DNA from: Kalaharituber pfeilii
Lineage: Eukaryota > Ascomycota > Pezizomycetes > Pezizales > Pezizaceae
Assembly (NCBI GenBank): GCA_015179045.1
Contig: WHUZ01000051.1
Span: forward strand, 248,001 to 312,000
Direction of reading: 5' to 3'
DNA length: 64,000 nt
Made by a program: the position numbers and the translations under genes. Positions 20,414 to 30,015 of the stretch are shown here, in pieces. Under the pieces are notes generated by a model. That model saw only the letters and a list, made by a program, of their open reading frames with translations. It was not told where the DNA came from and ran no database searches. How positions within the stretch are numbered: position 1 is the first letter of the stretch; each line of letters opens with the position of its first letter.

Positions 20414-21278
20414 CCTCCGAGAGTCCGATCTCATCCCCAAGGAAAGACTGTGGCAGGCCAGGATCCACAACGAGGACAACTGGAAACAGCACGGTTGGAC
20501 TCATCCCCGGGAAGGCAATTCGGAGATGGGGAAAACCAAGGACAGGATCAACGCACACCTCGGAAAGGACGCCCCCTACCTAGTAAGAAGGGTCATCATT
20601 GACCAATCGTTCCCGGAGGAAAGGATTCTCCTGATGGTCGACACAGAGTTCAGACAAGGCCCCAGAGACCTATCTCACTTGGAGAAGGCGGTCAAGAGGG
20701 TCAACCCCGGAGCGAGAACGGACTGGGACAGCCGCTTGGTCGAACTGGTCACCTTCGACATCGGGATGCACGAGAACCAGGGCAAAGTCGGCAGGGACCT
20801 ACGCATTGAGAACCCGGGAGAACTCTCCTACCGAAACGTCCGAAGGGTACCCCACCACATCATCCCGGCACGGGAAGGCAAGCCAGCCTTCTCGATCTTC
20901 GTATCGGACAACGTGGTGCAAATACTTAGAAAGGGACTACAGTTCCGAGGGGAAAAAATAACCTGCCTCCTTAGGGCCGACCTGGGAAAAGAAAAGTCAG
21001 ACAAAGCCAGGAGGTACCGCTATACCGACTCCGAAGGGTACTGCAACCACTTCGTGGTGGGCCAGGTTATCGAATGGGTACCCAAACAGAAATCTTTGCC
21101 GGAATGGGTCCGAGGCTCCCCGAGGAGAAAGGAGATCGAAGAACCGGTGAACCTGAACGGACGCCCGTTCAGACAGACATGTCACGGATGCCGTCAGAAA
21201 GGAGGACACCTACCCGACTGCCAGCTCCCCAACCGTCCCCGCAGGGCACCAGAGCCGAAGATCCTCCGCAATGATTAG
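20259..21278 (+). CDS. LINE ORF1b, 339 aa, with variant zinc knuckle
   Basis: This frame is +1 relative to ORF1a. Conservation with the older LINE begins around LIPKERLWQARIHN and continues to the end, so this is real coding sequence. Whether it is translated from its own ATG at 20259, by frameshifting from ORF1a, or is cut off by an indel in this copy cannot be told. Residues about 95-285 form a conserved domain (PYLVRRVIIDQSFPEERILL, RLVELVTFDIG, FVSDNVVQILRKGL). Near the end is CHGCRQKGGHLPDC, a CX2CX5HX3C knuckle with the His one place later than in the retroviral form; the older copy has the same spacing. Its stop overlaps the ORF2 start as ATGATTAG, which suits stop-restart translation. 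Confidence 0.75.
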   Translation: MEHETDEGPSHSPREGSSAEGPEKKKAVEAQPEHGSQGGKKPQATEPQATHNLRESDLIPKERLWQARIHNEDNWKQHGWTHPREGNSEMGKTKDRINAHLGKDAPYLVRRVIIDQSFPEERILLMVDTEFRQGPRDLSHLEKAVKRVNPGARTDWDSRLVELVTFDIGMHENQGKVGRDLRIENPGELSYRNVRRVPHHIIPAREGKPAFSIFVSDNVVQILRKGLQFRGEKITCLLRADLGKEKSDKARRYRYTDSEGYCNHFVVGQVIEWVPKQKSLPEWVRGSPRRKEIEEPVNLNGRPFRQTCHGCRQKGGHLPDCQLPNRPRRAPEPKILRND

Positions 21279-24200
21279 AGTCCTATACCAGAACGTAGGA
21301 CGGGGGATCGTGGGGACGGACATCGCGCTACAGGAAGGGGCTTTCAGAAGGGCAGATTTCGTTTTTATAGGAGAAGGTTGGACAGCACCAGGAGGAGGGA
21401 CCACATTCCACCCGGCATTCACCACCATTCACACGCCCTCGAAAACGGGGGGACTGGCAGCATACGCCAGGAAAGACATAGCCGCAGACATACGGGTGGA
21501 AGGGAACGACAAACTAGTTTCGATAACATACAAAGACAGGAAAATCACCGGGGTCTACTGGAACAAAGACACCAACGTGGACCTCGAACTCGACAACTTA
21601 GGCTCGGCAGACCTGGTAATAGGGGACTTCAATAGCCACCACCGGGATTGGTCCGACAGACAAGACACCCGAGGAGCTAGTATCCAGGGCCACATGGAAG
21701 CGCACGGGCTAAGCCAACAGATAAAAAAAGGGACGGTCACCTGGACCAGACACATCCAAGGCACTCAGAGATCAGCACTCCTGGACCTAGTATTCGCAAG
21801 GGACCGGGAATGGAAAACCCAGGAGATCTCGTGGATCGCCGGATCCGACCACGCCATGATCATCGGACACCTCATCACTCGGGACCGAGGCCCAATCCGG
21901 AAGATCAAGGTAACCGACTGGGAGAGATGGGAACAGTACGTCACAGAACATGGAGAAGACGACATCGACCTCGGCAGCGCATACGAGACGATCACCAGAC
22001 TTGGTCAGGAATTCACCAAGGACGCACACATCATGGACAGATCCAAGAGGTGGTTCGACAAGGAGGTTAAGGAGGCTCGGAAGATGACGAAATACATCCT
22101 ACGAAACCCCGGGAACACCACCGCTGAGCGCACCCGGGCACGCAGACTCCTCCGCAACATTATCCGAGAAAAGAAGAAGACATACTGGGAGAGATTTCTC
22201 GAGGGAGATCGAATAGAATCCCCGTGGGACATTTTCCGCATAGCACGAGACCCCTTTCGAAGCCGCCCCCTCATGGGCATCGAGGGCTCGGACCCACAGA
22301 TCGCCGAGGCGCTAATCAGACACAACCTCATCACGGATCCCCCGGAGGAAGAGGCCCCCCGAAGACCAGAAGGCACCACGATAGACAAGGACCTCGCGAG
22401 AATGGAGTTAGACAAGGCTCTAGCCTCGGCCAAATCACACTCAGCTCCAGGACCGGACGGCATTCAATATGGCGTTCTAAAACTGCTGCGGAAGACCACA
22501 CTGTGGAAAGCCCTCAGAGAAGAGATCGTCGATTACCTGAACGGGAACCACGGGTTCGCCAAAGGGTTTAACATGGTCATGATACTCAAAAAAGGGAAAC
22601 CCCGAGATCAGCCGGGGAGCTGGCGACCCATCACTCTCCTAAACACGGCGGCCAAACTAGGACAGAAAGTCATGGCCAACGCAATTCAGAGAATGGACAG
22701 CCTGTTCAGGGACTCACAGCTGGGCAGCCGACCCTTCAGAGGCAGCGAAGATCTCCAAAGACAGACCCTGAAAGAGGCAGACAAACGCCTAAAAAAAGGG
22801 GAGTGGACAGCCCTGGTAGGGGACGACATAAAGGCCGCTTTCAACCACATCAGACGGGACAGAGTGGTTTCGAGACTGGAACGAGCGAACCCGAACATAG
22901 CCAGCTTCGTCCAAGGGTTCCTTCAACCGACACCATTCTCAATCGCATGGGACGGGAAGATACGAGGCACCGGGACGATGACGGACGGGGCCCCCCAGGG
23001 CTCCCCCCTTTCCCCGGTATTATTCCTGGTAGCCGTCGCTCCCGTCGCCGAGGCAGCGGAGAATAGCCAGTTCACACGCTCTTACGTCGACGACTTTCAC
23101 AGCGTGATATCCAACCGCTCCATGAAACACCTCAGGAAAGATATAGAAACACACCGCCGGACCCTGACACAGGCAGCACGCAAGGAGGGCTTCGAGCTGG
23201 ATCCACGGAAGGCCGAGACCCTAATCATAGGCACCCAAGGACCGAGCTACAGACTGGTGGGCTTGACAGTCGACTGGGAGCTGAAGTTCGACGAACACTT
23301 CCGGAAAAGGATAAACCTAGGCAAGGCGGCATGGGGGGTAGCAAAGAAACTCTCCAGAGTTCCCCCGAGCCAAAGACGCCAACTATACACCAGCATAGCC
23401 AGAAACATCGCCACTTACGGGTGCTGGGCTTGGCAGTCCTTCGCCAAAGGCGCCCCGGAAGAGAAGAAGTTCAGACAACTGGAGAAGTGGCAATACGCAA
23501 TCGCCAGGGACATCATAGGCGCTCCATGGGGAACCCGGAGGGCCATAGTAGAGGGCCTGACTAACCTAGAGTCGATCCAGACCTTCGCACAAGGAGAACG
23601 AGACAGGGTGGAGGCACGCACATTGAGATTCCCCCACGAACCGTTACTGGACCCATCCCCGGACACCATCTACCTGAGAGGGGATCTCTCACACCGAACC
23701 CCCATCCCCATACACACCTTTCCGATACAACCCAGCGACACGAGCCGGGAGAGGTGGGAAGAGATCATCCAGGCAGAGGAAGAGGAAGGATGGCAGGGGG
23801 TTTACACGGATGGGAGCCGAATAAACAACGTCACCGGAGCGGGCACACACTTCCGAGGGAACGAGGAATTCATCTATCTCGGCAGAGTCTGCACGGTCAA
23901 CGACGGTGAGATGCTAGCCATCGCCAAGGCCCTGGATACGGAAGGGGAGCTTATGATCCTAACCGACTCCCGCACAGCCATCTCCAGAATGCAAAAGATA
24001 GCCAACGGAGACCCGAACGTGGACGGCCCATCCATGGCAGTCAGGCGCGCATGGGAAGAAAGGACCCAAAGAGGGGATCTAGACACGGCAGTCATGTGGA
24101 TCAAAAGCCATATAGGAATACAAGGAAACACCAAGGCGGACAAGGCAGCAAAGATAAGCACCGCCATCCAGTACGAAGACGATACGGTCACGGAACCGGG

Positions 24201-24531
24201 GTTAAGACAAGAAGCCAAAAGCCTAAGAGCAGAAGAACGCAATCGCCTAGGTCTAACATACCGGCCACTCCAAAGACTCGACAACCGAGAAAGACTAGCC
24301 ACCCTAGCGGGAATCCTGGGCAACAAGGGCCTCAAGGAATGGAGGTTCCACATCGACAAAGCCGACTCACCGGAATGCAGATGGTGCGGAGGAGCGTTGG
24401 AAAACCTGACGCACATCTCCAACGACTGCCCACCGTGGCGGAGAAGGATTCAAGGTGGAGCGAAGGGACTTCTACAGCCGGACAAAGACTTTAACCTGGC
24501 GGAGCTACTAGACTGGGCGGAGAAGGCATAA
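21271..24531 (+). CDS. LINE ORF2, 1086 aa: endonuclease, reverse transcriptase, RNase H
   Basis: Multidomain enzyme for target-primed reverse transcription. Residues 1-220: apurinic/apyrimidinic-type endonuclease with YQNVGRG (Asn), FIGEGW (Glu), GDFNSHHRDWSD and SDHAMI (catalytic His). Residues about 400-720: RT with AFNHIRR, GAPQGSPLSPVLF and the YVDD active site. Residues about 825-960: RNase H with VYTDGSR, NDGEMLA, LTDSRTAI and KADKAAK, a complete D-E-D-D set. The C-terminus has CRWCGGALENLTHISNDC, a CX2CX8HX4C finger shared by every truncated copy in the window. No stop or frameshift. Domain order and RNase H fit the Tad1/I group of fungal LINEs. Confidence 0.95.
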   Translation: MIRVLYQNVGRGIVGTDIALQEGAFRRADFVFIGEGWTAPGGGTTFHPAFTTIHTPSKTGGLAAYARKDIAADIRVEGNDKLVSITYKDRKITGVYWNKDTNVDLELDNLGSADLVIGDFNSHHRDWSDRQDTRGASIQGHMEAHGLSQQIKKGTVTWTRHIQGTQRSALLDLVFARDREWKTQEISWIAGSDHAMIIGHLITRDRGPIRKIKVTDWERWEQYVTEHGEDDIDLGSAYETITRLGQEFTKDAHIMDRSKRWFDKEVKEARKMTKYILRNPGNTTAERTRARRLLRNIIREKKKTYWERFLEGDRIESPWDIFRIARDPFRSRPLMGIEGSDPQIAEALIRHNLITDPPEEEAPRRPEGTTIDKDLARMELDKALASAKSHSAPGPDGIQYGVLKLLRKTTLWKALREEIVDYLNGNHGFAKGFNMVMILKKGKPRDQPGSWRPITLLNTAAKLGQKVMANAIQRMDSLFRDSQLGSRPFRGSEDLQRQTLKEADKRLKKGEWTALVGDDIKAAFNHIRRDRVVSRLERANPNIASFVQGFLQPTPFSIAWDGKIRGTGTMTDGAPQGSPLSPVLFLVAVAPVAEAAENSQFTRSYVDDFHSVISNRSMKHLRKDIETHRRTLTQAARKEGFELDPRKAETLIIGTQGPSYRLVGLTVDWELKFDEHFRKRINLGKAAWGVAKKLSRVPPSQRRQLYTSIARNIATYGCWAWQSFAKGAPEEKKFRQLEKWQYAIARDIIGAPWGTRRAIVEGLTNLESIQTFAQGERDRVEARTLRFPHEPLLDPSPDTIYLRGDLSHRTPIPIHTFPIQPSDTSRERWEEIIQAEEEEGWQGVYTDGSRINNVTGAGTHFRGNEEFIYLGRVCTVNDGEMLAIAKALDTEGELMILTDSRTAISRMQKIANGDPNVDGPSMAVRRAWEERTQRGDLDTAVMWIKSHIGIQGNTKADKAAKISTAIQYEDDTVTEPGLRQEAKSLRAEERNRLGLTYRPLQRLDNRERLATLAGILGNKGLKEWRFHIDKADSPECRWCGGALENLTHISNDCPPWRRRIQGGAKGLLQPDKDFNLAELLDWAEKA

Positions 24532-24651
24532 GCGGGGTTTGGGATTTGACAGTTCCATTTTTCTTTTGGGTTTGGGATTTGACAGTTGGGATTTGACAGT
24601 TCCATTTTCCTTTCACATTTCTCTATTAATCTCTTCAACCTGTATCTAAAC

Positions 24652-24717
24652 ATCGCCATAGCCCTTAGGGCGGCATGCGATTAATGAAAGGAAAAAAAAA
24701 AAAAAAAAAAAAAAAAA
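24652..24717 (+). promoter_or_regulatory. T1 3'-tail hairpin and poly(A)
   Basis: 24655-24674 can fold as GCC-(ATA bulge)-GCCC-TTA-GGGC-GGC, followed by ATGCGATTAATGAAAG and poly(A). The stem recurs in nearly all other T1 tails in the window, with GCCC/GGGC replaced by GCCT/AGGC in several. By analogy with stringent LINEs it is probably the site at which the reverse transcriptase recognises its template. Confidence 0.7.
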
Positions 24718-24731
24718 GTATATGATCCAGT

Positions 24732-25900
24732 GCAAAACTGTGGTGTCCCAGAGCTTCCATTATCGTGCTCATCCAACCCTGGTCTTTGACTGGGTCCCTC
24801 TCGAAGATTTGTTTGACTATATTTTTCTGGATAGTATTTCGCTCTTGGGCTAGTCTATTCGTAATAAAGTGCTGGACTCTTTCATACAATATCTCCAATC
24901 CTGTCGTAATGGTTCCTTCAATGTCTCTTCTAGTGTCGTTAATGGCTTCTAGGATTTCTTAGTTCCGTTCCCTTCTCTTCCATCTCCAGTATTCTTCCGT
25001 CATGTTCCTTGTCCAAGTCTTTAGGTCCGTGTCTGCCTCTACTTCCCACCTTTGAAGTCCAAATCGTTTTTCCAGGGCTTTAAATGCCTCGGCTGCTGAG
25101 GCCCCGATAGCTCTGGCAGTATCCGGTTTCATTCGCCCTTCCGTCATTTTTTCTTCCCAGGATCTGGCTTGTTTGGCTGCTGCGATGGCCGTATGTAGCA
25201 GAAATTGTTCCTCGTGGGGGCCTTCGTCTTGGTCCGGTGTTGATGGTCGGTCAGGGGTCATAGATTCTCTCGCCTCCATGCTCACGAGTGGAAGTGCCGG
25301 CTCCTCGGTTGGCTGAAGCAGTCTGTTTATTTGGCCCGGAGGTGGAAGTGAGTAACCCTCCTCATCCCCGAAAGCCGGGGTGTTAGCAACGTAGATCACT
25401 GTCTTTGTGGAAGAGTCACTCTCTCCTCCATCACTGTCATTCTCTCCATCTGGGTTCCAGGTGGCTGTGAACCCTTCATATGAGTCAGGCGCATATTCGG
25501 CATCGTCGTAAGTGCTTTGAATCTGTAGACCTGGTCTCACGGTGATGGAATCCTCCAACTGGTCCTCTGGTGGGACTGGGTCCATGGCTTCACTTTTCTC
25601 GATAAATGCAATAATCTCGGGTATCGAGATCCTCCCTTCTTGGATGTCCTTTATTGTGATTTCTCTCATTGGTCCATTGTATTCGTCTGCATCTGGGAAC
25701 TTCCCTTCCCCTACTGCTTTGGTCGTGGCATCTTCCAGTCTCCGGGCTGTCTCTGGTTCTTGGGCTCTGGTATGTTTGATGATGTCTTGAAATTTATGGA
25801 GTGTCCACTGCTCGTCCTTCTGAATGAAAGTGATATTCTCTCGGGACTTCCAATTCTGGATGTGGTGGAATTCTATGTTGTTGACCTTCGGTCTCGGTTT
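24732..25900 (-). pseudogene. ORF1a N-terminal part of the older LINE
   Basis: Open at 25669-24959 (REITIKDIQEGRISIPEIIA, EAMDPVPPEDQLEDSITV), a clear match to the intact ORF1a, then broken by stops toward 24732, where the intact LINE inserted. The 5' UTR lies between here and 26389. Confidence 0.8.
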
Positions 25901-26389
25901 CGGCTGGCGCTAGTTGTGTGGCTTCCTTGTGACTGGTATGGTTGTTGTCGATCTGTATGGCCGTAGCGTGGTAGTATGTGTGTGTGGCTACCCGGGTGGC
26001 AAAAGGTGTGTGCAACTTGTACTAGTGGGTGTGGGTGGCGGATGCTGGGTGGCGAATGTTGGGTGGCGAGTTGTCCTTGTCTTGCGTGGTGTGGGGGGCG
26101 GCTGATGGGGTCTCAAGGCGCCCCCGCTGTCGAGGTGACTGTGCAAGCTGAGGGTGAGTTGGGGAGATGGATGGAGGTTCTGAGAGACGTCCCACGCGCG
26201 TTGATGGCTGTTTCCCTGGGGGAAAGTGTCTGAATGATCGTTTCTTGTACGTATTTCGCGGTCCCCGCGACCGTCGGGCCGAGGGGCGTCGTTTGTAGTT
26301 GTCTGCTTGTCGCTGGCTGTCCTGTAGGTCGAGATACGGCCCCGGTCACGTGATGTTGGACGTGGCCCGAGGAGGTTGTAGAGGTGTGT

Positions 26390-26525
26390 AGCCATTTCAG
26401 TAGCCATTTCGGTAGCCATTTCATCATCTATTTCAGTAGCCGTTTTAGCAGCCATTTCAGTAGCCATTTCAGTAGCTCTTTCGGTAGCCGTTTTGGCAGC
26501 CATTTCGGCAGCCATTTCGGTGGCC
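26390..26525. repeat. 12-bp minisatellite (right part)
   Basis: About 11 variant copies of the ccatttcagtag unit, continuing the array at 11867-12128 on the other side of the LINE stack. Confidence 0.85.
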
Positions 26526-27027
26526 GACACTAGGTCTGAGCCGACGGCGAGTCTTGGCATTTTCCGAGTAACGATGGAGCGGTGGAGGTGGAAGAATACT
26601 GCACCTCTCAAATTTGCATAGGAACCAAATGTAGCCCCCACTCCGCGTACAGATGTCCCCAACCATAGCGACTCTCAATGCAGGCAAATGCATGACGATC
26701 GGTAATAATGACTCATTGTTACGCATTGCCCGACATTGCAGCAAGGATACTCCTGCTCTTAGTATTGGTTGATTTAATGATGTTCCTCAACCCATTGCAA
26801 TTGTCAAATTTTTCCGCATGCAGGCGCTCGATGAACCATGCCAGCTAATGTAGTAATACAATCGAATCGTACCTAGAACTGCCTGTTCCACATTTCGCGA
26901 AATGTGGGGTAACTTCTTTTCCTCGCTACCACCTCCTGCGGTTACATGAACAAGATAAGACTCGGCAATGTGAATTATAAGATAGCACTCGCAAGATAAA
27001 TATATTTACTGGCGATAACCCACTTTT
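26526..27027. other. Intergenic, upstream of lectin gene
   Basis: No gene or repeat recognised. The lectin promoter probably lies here. Confidence 0.35.
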
Positions 27028-28278
27028 GTGCATTTGCAACAGGGAATCTCGCAATCGCACCGGACCTTCACTCCCTTGACTCCATTCTTAGCGAAGTTAG
27101 CACCCATGTCCTTTACAGTCGAGGCTAGAGATGAAGACCACAGGTGCCCTACAGAAGCCCATGGCACCGGCCGAGCAATAGCCATCAATCTCAAGTGCTC
27201 GCATGATGCGAAGGATAGCAGCCCTAACGCCAGCGATATGCAACAATTCAACGGCAAGTTGACTATTACTATCGACCTATCCGGGCTTCTTTCAAGTGCT
27301 CATAAGCCTCAAGAACATGCCATCGGCAACCGGCAACTTAACAAGGCCCTCTGCCCCCAGCTCGAGGGTGGTACTTTCTCTACTATCGCCCAATACCCCT
27401 TGCGCACCGCCCCCATCATTAAGAAACGGCCGGAGGACAAATTCGTCGCCTTCGAGAATCCATTCCTTTCACCACCGGAAGTCATTACGGGGCTGAATCT
27501 CCTCGATTGCAGCAACGAGCGTACTGTGCGCATTAAACTTTCAGTTGAAAACGTAACCAACAGCTCTTTTAAGCTCACTGCCAGCACATGGAGTGACACG
27601 AGGTTGCAGGATGTTGGATGCGATTGGCTTGCTGTTCATAGTCTCACAGATGGGCAGGAAACTGGCTCGTATATCTCGACGGGGATGTATAGTACAAGGG
27701 AAGATCAACACTGGAGTGTAACCATCAAGCACCTTGTCCGCCCAGTCCGGTTCCAGAAGTCATATCATGCGGCGCCCACGATAGTGGCATGGATTTGTGG
27801 GATTGATGTGAATACCAGTGGGCAAGCTAACCTCCGTGTGCACCTTACGATTACAGACGTTACTACTACAGGATTCAATATAAATGTACACTCATGGTTG
27901 GATACCACACTTTATTCGGTCGACGTTTCCTGGCTTGCATACCCACCCGGGCTTCCAGGGATCGAGAGTGGAGTCTTTGGTGGCCTCGGAGGAGGGTACC
28001 CAGGCTGGCAGAGCTATGGCCTACCGAAAGGCAACCATGAGGCGGAAAAAACAGCATCACTCTCGGGACAGGTGTCTTTCAACAAATTTTGGAACCTGAT
28101 AAGGCCACCAAGGAGGGTGCTTGTGGGGTTCACTATGCTTGATTTGCCCAATAAGAACAACTTTCGCTTGAAACTGGCGTGCGAAGGGGTGACCAAGGAG
28201 GGGATGGTGTGGAGGGCGGATTCATGGGGAGGATCCGAATTTTATGGGTGTAGCGGAGCATACATTGCGTTGGCATAG
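27028..28278 (+). CDS. Triple H-type lectin domain protein, 416 aa
   Basis: Probably binds GalNAc/galactose-type sugars, as H-type lectins do. Three tandem domains are visible, each with a Phe-rich start, a hydrophobic 'VWICGIDV'-type strand and a closing WLA/YIA strand. Domain 1 (about 135-212): FLSPPEVITGLNLLD to CDWLAVHS. Domain 2 (about 235-315): FQKSYHAAPTIVAWICGID to VSWLAYPP. Domain 3 (about 345-416): VSFNKFWNLIRPPRRVLVGF to GAYIALA. No signal peptide is apparent, consistent with the cytoplasmic lectins of fungi. An alternative start is the ATG at 27109 (MSFTVEARDED), which I cannot exclude. Single exon, undamaged. Such lectins in fungi often act against nematodes or in fruiting-body biology; a role here is inference. 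Confidence 0.8.
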   Translation: MHLQQGISQSHRTFTPLTPFLAKLAPMSFTVEARDEDHRCPTEAHGTGRAIAINLKCSHDAKDSSPNASDMQQFNGKLTITIDLSGLLSSAHKPQEHAIGNRQLNKALCPQLEGGTFSTIAQYPLRTAPIIKKRPEDKFVAFENPFLSPPEVITGLNLLDCSNERTVRIKLSVENVTNSSFKLTASTWSDTRLQDVGCDWLAVHSLTDGQETGSYISTGMYSTREDQHWSVTIKHLVRPVRFQKSYHAAPTIVAWICGIDVNTSGQANLRVHLTITDVTTTGFNINVHSWLDTTLYSVDVSWLAYPPGLPGIESGVFGGLGGGYPGWQSYGLPKGNHEAEKTASLSGQVSFNKFWNLIRPPRRVLVGFTMLDLPNKNNFRLKLACEGVTKEGMVWRADSWGGSEFYGCSGAYIALA

Positions 28279-29400
28279 GTAGTTGCTAGACACAGAACAG
28301 CAACAGGAATCAGCCATGCGATGTTACTTCTATTCATATATTCATTATTGTTGTAGTTTTTCTCGTGCCGTAGCACAGATCATTTGTATGTAGACCTACG
28401 GCTAGGCATAATGGGACAGTTGGCGGAAATTTTGCAATGGGCGGGAGATGAGCGAACGTTCGGGACACTGTTGACAAGTTTGTGCGCCTGCCGGTTATTC
28501 GTTTATTTGACCACCTCCTTGTACGTTTCTCAATTATGTACTTCCTCGGTCGAGCCGGGCTGCCGGAAAACGATGAGAATTAAGCAATTAAGGTAGGCAC
28601 TTGCGCTTGTCTATTGATTTCAATTGGTGCAATAAAACTGCAGTCTTTATCAGCTTAGGGACAGGCATAAGAGGGCAAGTTGGAACTGAAACAAGGAAAC
28701 AATATTCAACTAGTAGGAACCCACTCCTAGCCACAGGAGACACAACGAAAACTAGAAGAAGCGGAGATCAGACTGCAGTGTCCCATGATGCTAGGAATGC
28801 AAGGAGTTGCATTAGGATGAAAGGTCTCTCCACATCAACGGTAAGATGACAGTTAAGTTCAAGCTATCTGGCACACAGCCTGCCTGCCTATTGTAGGGGC
28901 CCATATACCCAGTGTTCCCAACCGGTAAGGCCAAGGTTCCAGATGGCACGGGCGATTTCTGGCCGCCCCGGCTGCCCCAGCCATTCAGGCCGTTCAAGGG
29001 ATTCAGGGGAGGAGGGCTGGTTATGATGCTACTCAGGGACCACCTTCAGGTTAATGCGACATGGGTTTGATGTAAAGAGCAGCGCTTTTTGCGAGTGATT
29101 TTTCTTCAGTACCGCTTGACCGTATACTTATTTTCTAGTTAGTACTACATAGAGACAGACTTTCCAACCACCAGTATTAGAGATGATGATTCCTTCAATA
29201 ATCTTCCTTCACTCTCCAGAGTGCAGTTCAAGCTTTGATCTTGCATTGATGATTCCCTACAGTCAATCTGATGCCAAAATCTGGTGTCCCAAAGTTGGAT
29301 TTGACAGTTGCGTTAAGCTTCCGGCGGGCCCAGCCCTAGGTTTCTATAGCCCAGACTGCCTCGTTTGGAACACTGTTTGGGGGATACAACTAGATCGGGG
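28279..29400. other. Intergenic with one LINE-like scrap
   Basis: No gene recognised. At 28411-28455 the plus strand reads GQLAEILQWAGDE, close to the last residues of T1 ORF2 (AEILEWAGEE and the like), but no tail or poly(A) follows. The rest is unassigned. Confidence 0.35.
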
Positions 29401-29480
29401 TTTATAAGTCCATAGCACATCGCCATAGCCCATAGGGCGGCCAGCGATTAATGATATAAAAAAAAAAAAAATAAAAAAAA
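29401..29480 (+). mobile_element. T1 tail-only insertion, 80 bp
   Basis: 19 nt of 3' UTR, then cgccatagcccatagggcgg, gattaatgatat and an A-rich end. TSD aactagatcgggg at 29388-29400 and 29481-29493. Confidence 0.9.
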
Positions 29481-29493
29481 AACTAGATCGGGG

Positions 29494-30015
29494 CGAAAGC
29501 AGTAGCGGGCCAAGTTCCGGTGGTCACCTGATGTGAAATCGGTTATCAGTAAGGTGCATTGCTTCCTGAAACTTACTCTAATGGTTGGTTAATTTATGTT
29601 TTATTATTTTGCTCCGAAGCTCTGAGGTGATCGAAGCGAGAGTGTAGTTGTTCGGGGCCAGCCTTTTTCTTCCGCACAATGTGGATAGTCCGGGCCAGCC
29701 ATGCTAAGATCAATGGCCAGGGCTAGTGGTCCGCATTTCGAGATCCGGGCCATCCATATCTGTGCTGGCTGGCCGGGACTACTGATCAGAATTCTAAATA
29801 AATAGCCTGCATACATGAGTGCAAAATTTGCATTTATCGCCGCCCTACAGAGAACCAGACGTAGCTGCTCCCGTTGTCTGTCTGTCTGGGCAAAGATACT
29901 GACTCAGTATATCAGATCCTGTTTAATTGCAGGATATGGTGGAGTGCATCTATAAGGGACCAGTTGTAACATTTGCTGGCTTGCTGACTAATACACCATT
30001 TTTCTTCCGGTCGCG
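29494..30015. other. Intergenic
   Basis: Contains GGCCAGCC/GGCCGGGACT-type words but no gene or identifiable element. Confidence 0.3.

Larger units (their letters stand above)
17845..24717 (+). mobile_element. Apparently intact full-length T1 LINE, 6.9 kb
   Basis: The 5' end starts cacacacctctacaacctcc and matches that of the older LINE. A 457-bp 5' UTR precedes three ORFs, a short 3' UTR, the T1 tail and a 26-nt poly(A). TSD gtatatgatccagt at 17831-17844 and 24718-24731. The host sequence is ORF1 of the older LINE, on the opposite strand. It is visibly GC-richer than that host copy. With open ORFs, catalytic residues and a perfect TSD it is the best candidate for a recently active source element. 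Confidence 0.95.
12129..26389 (-). mobile_element. Full-length T1-type LINE, minus strand, with two nested LINEs
   Basis: The 3' poly(T) and tail begin at 12129; the 5' end is at 26389, reading (complement) acacacctctacaacctcct, the same start as the intact LINE at 17845. TSD agccatttcagta at 12116-12128 and 26390-26402. Removing the nested LINEs at 17845-24717 and 15592-16231, with one TSD copy each, leaves about 6.7 kb. All ORFs carry stops or frameshifts. It is older than both nested elements. Confidence 0.9.

Noticed and set aside
28411..28455. LINE ORF2 C-terminus remnant (QLAEILQWAGDE)
   Set aside because: Only about 13 residues match and no tail or poly(A) follows; too short to call.
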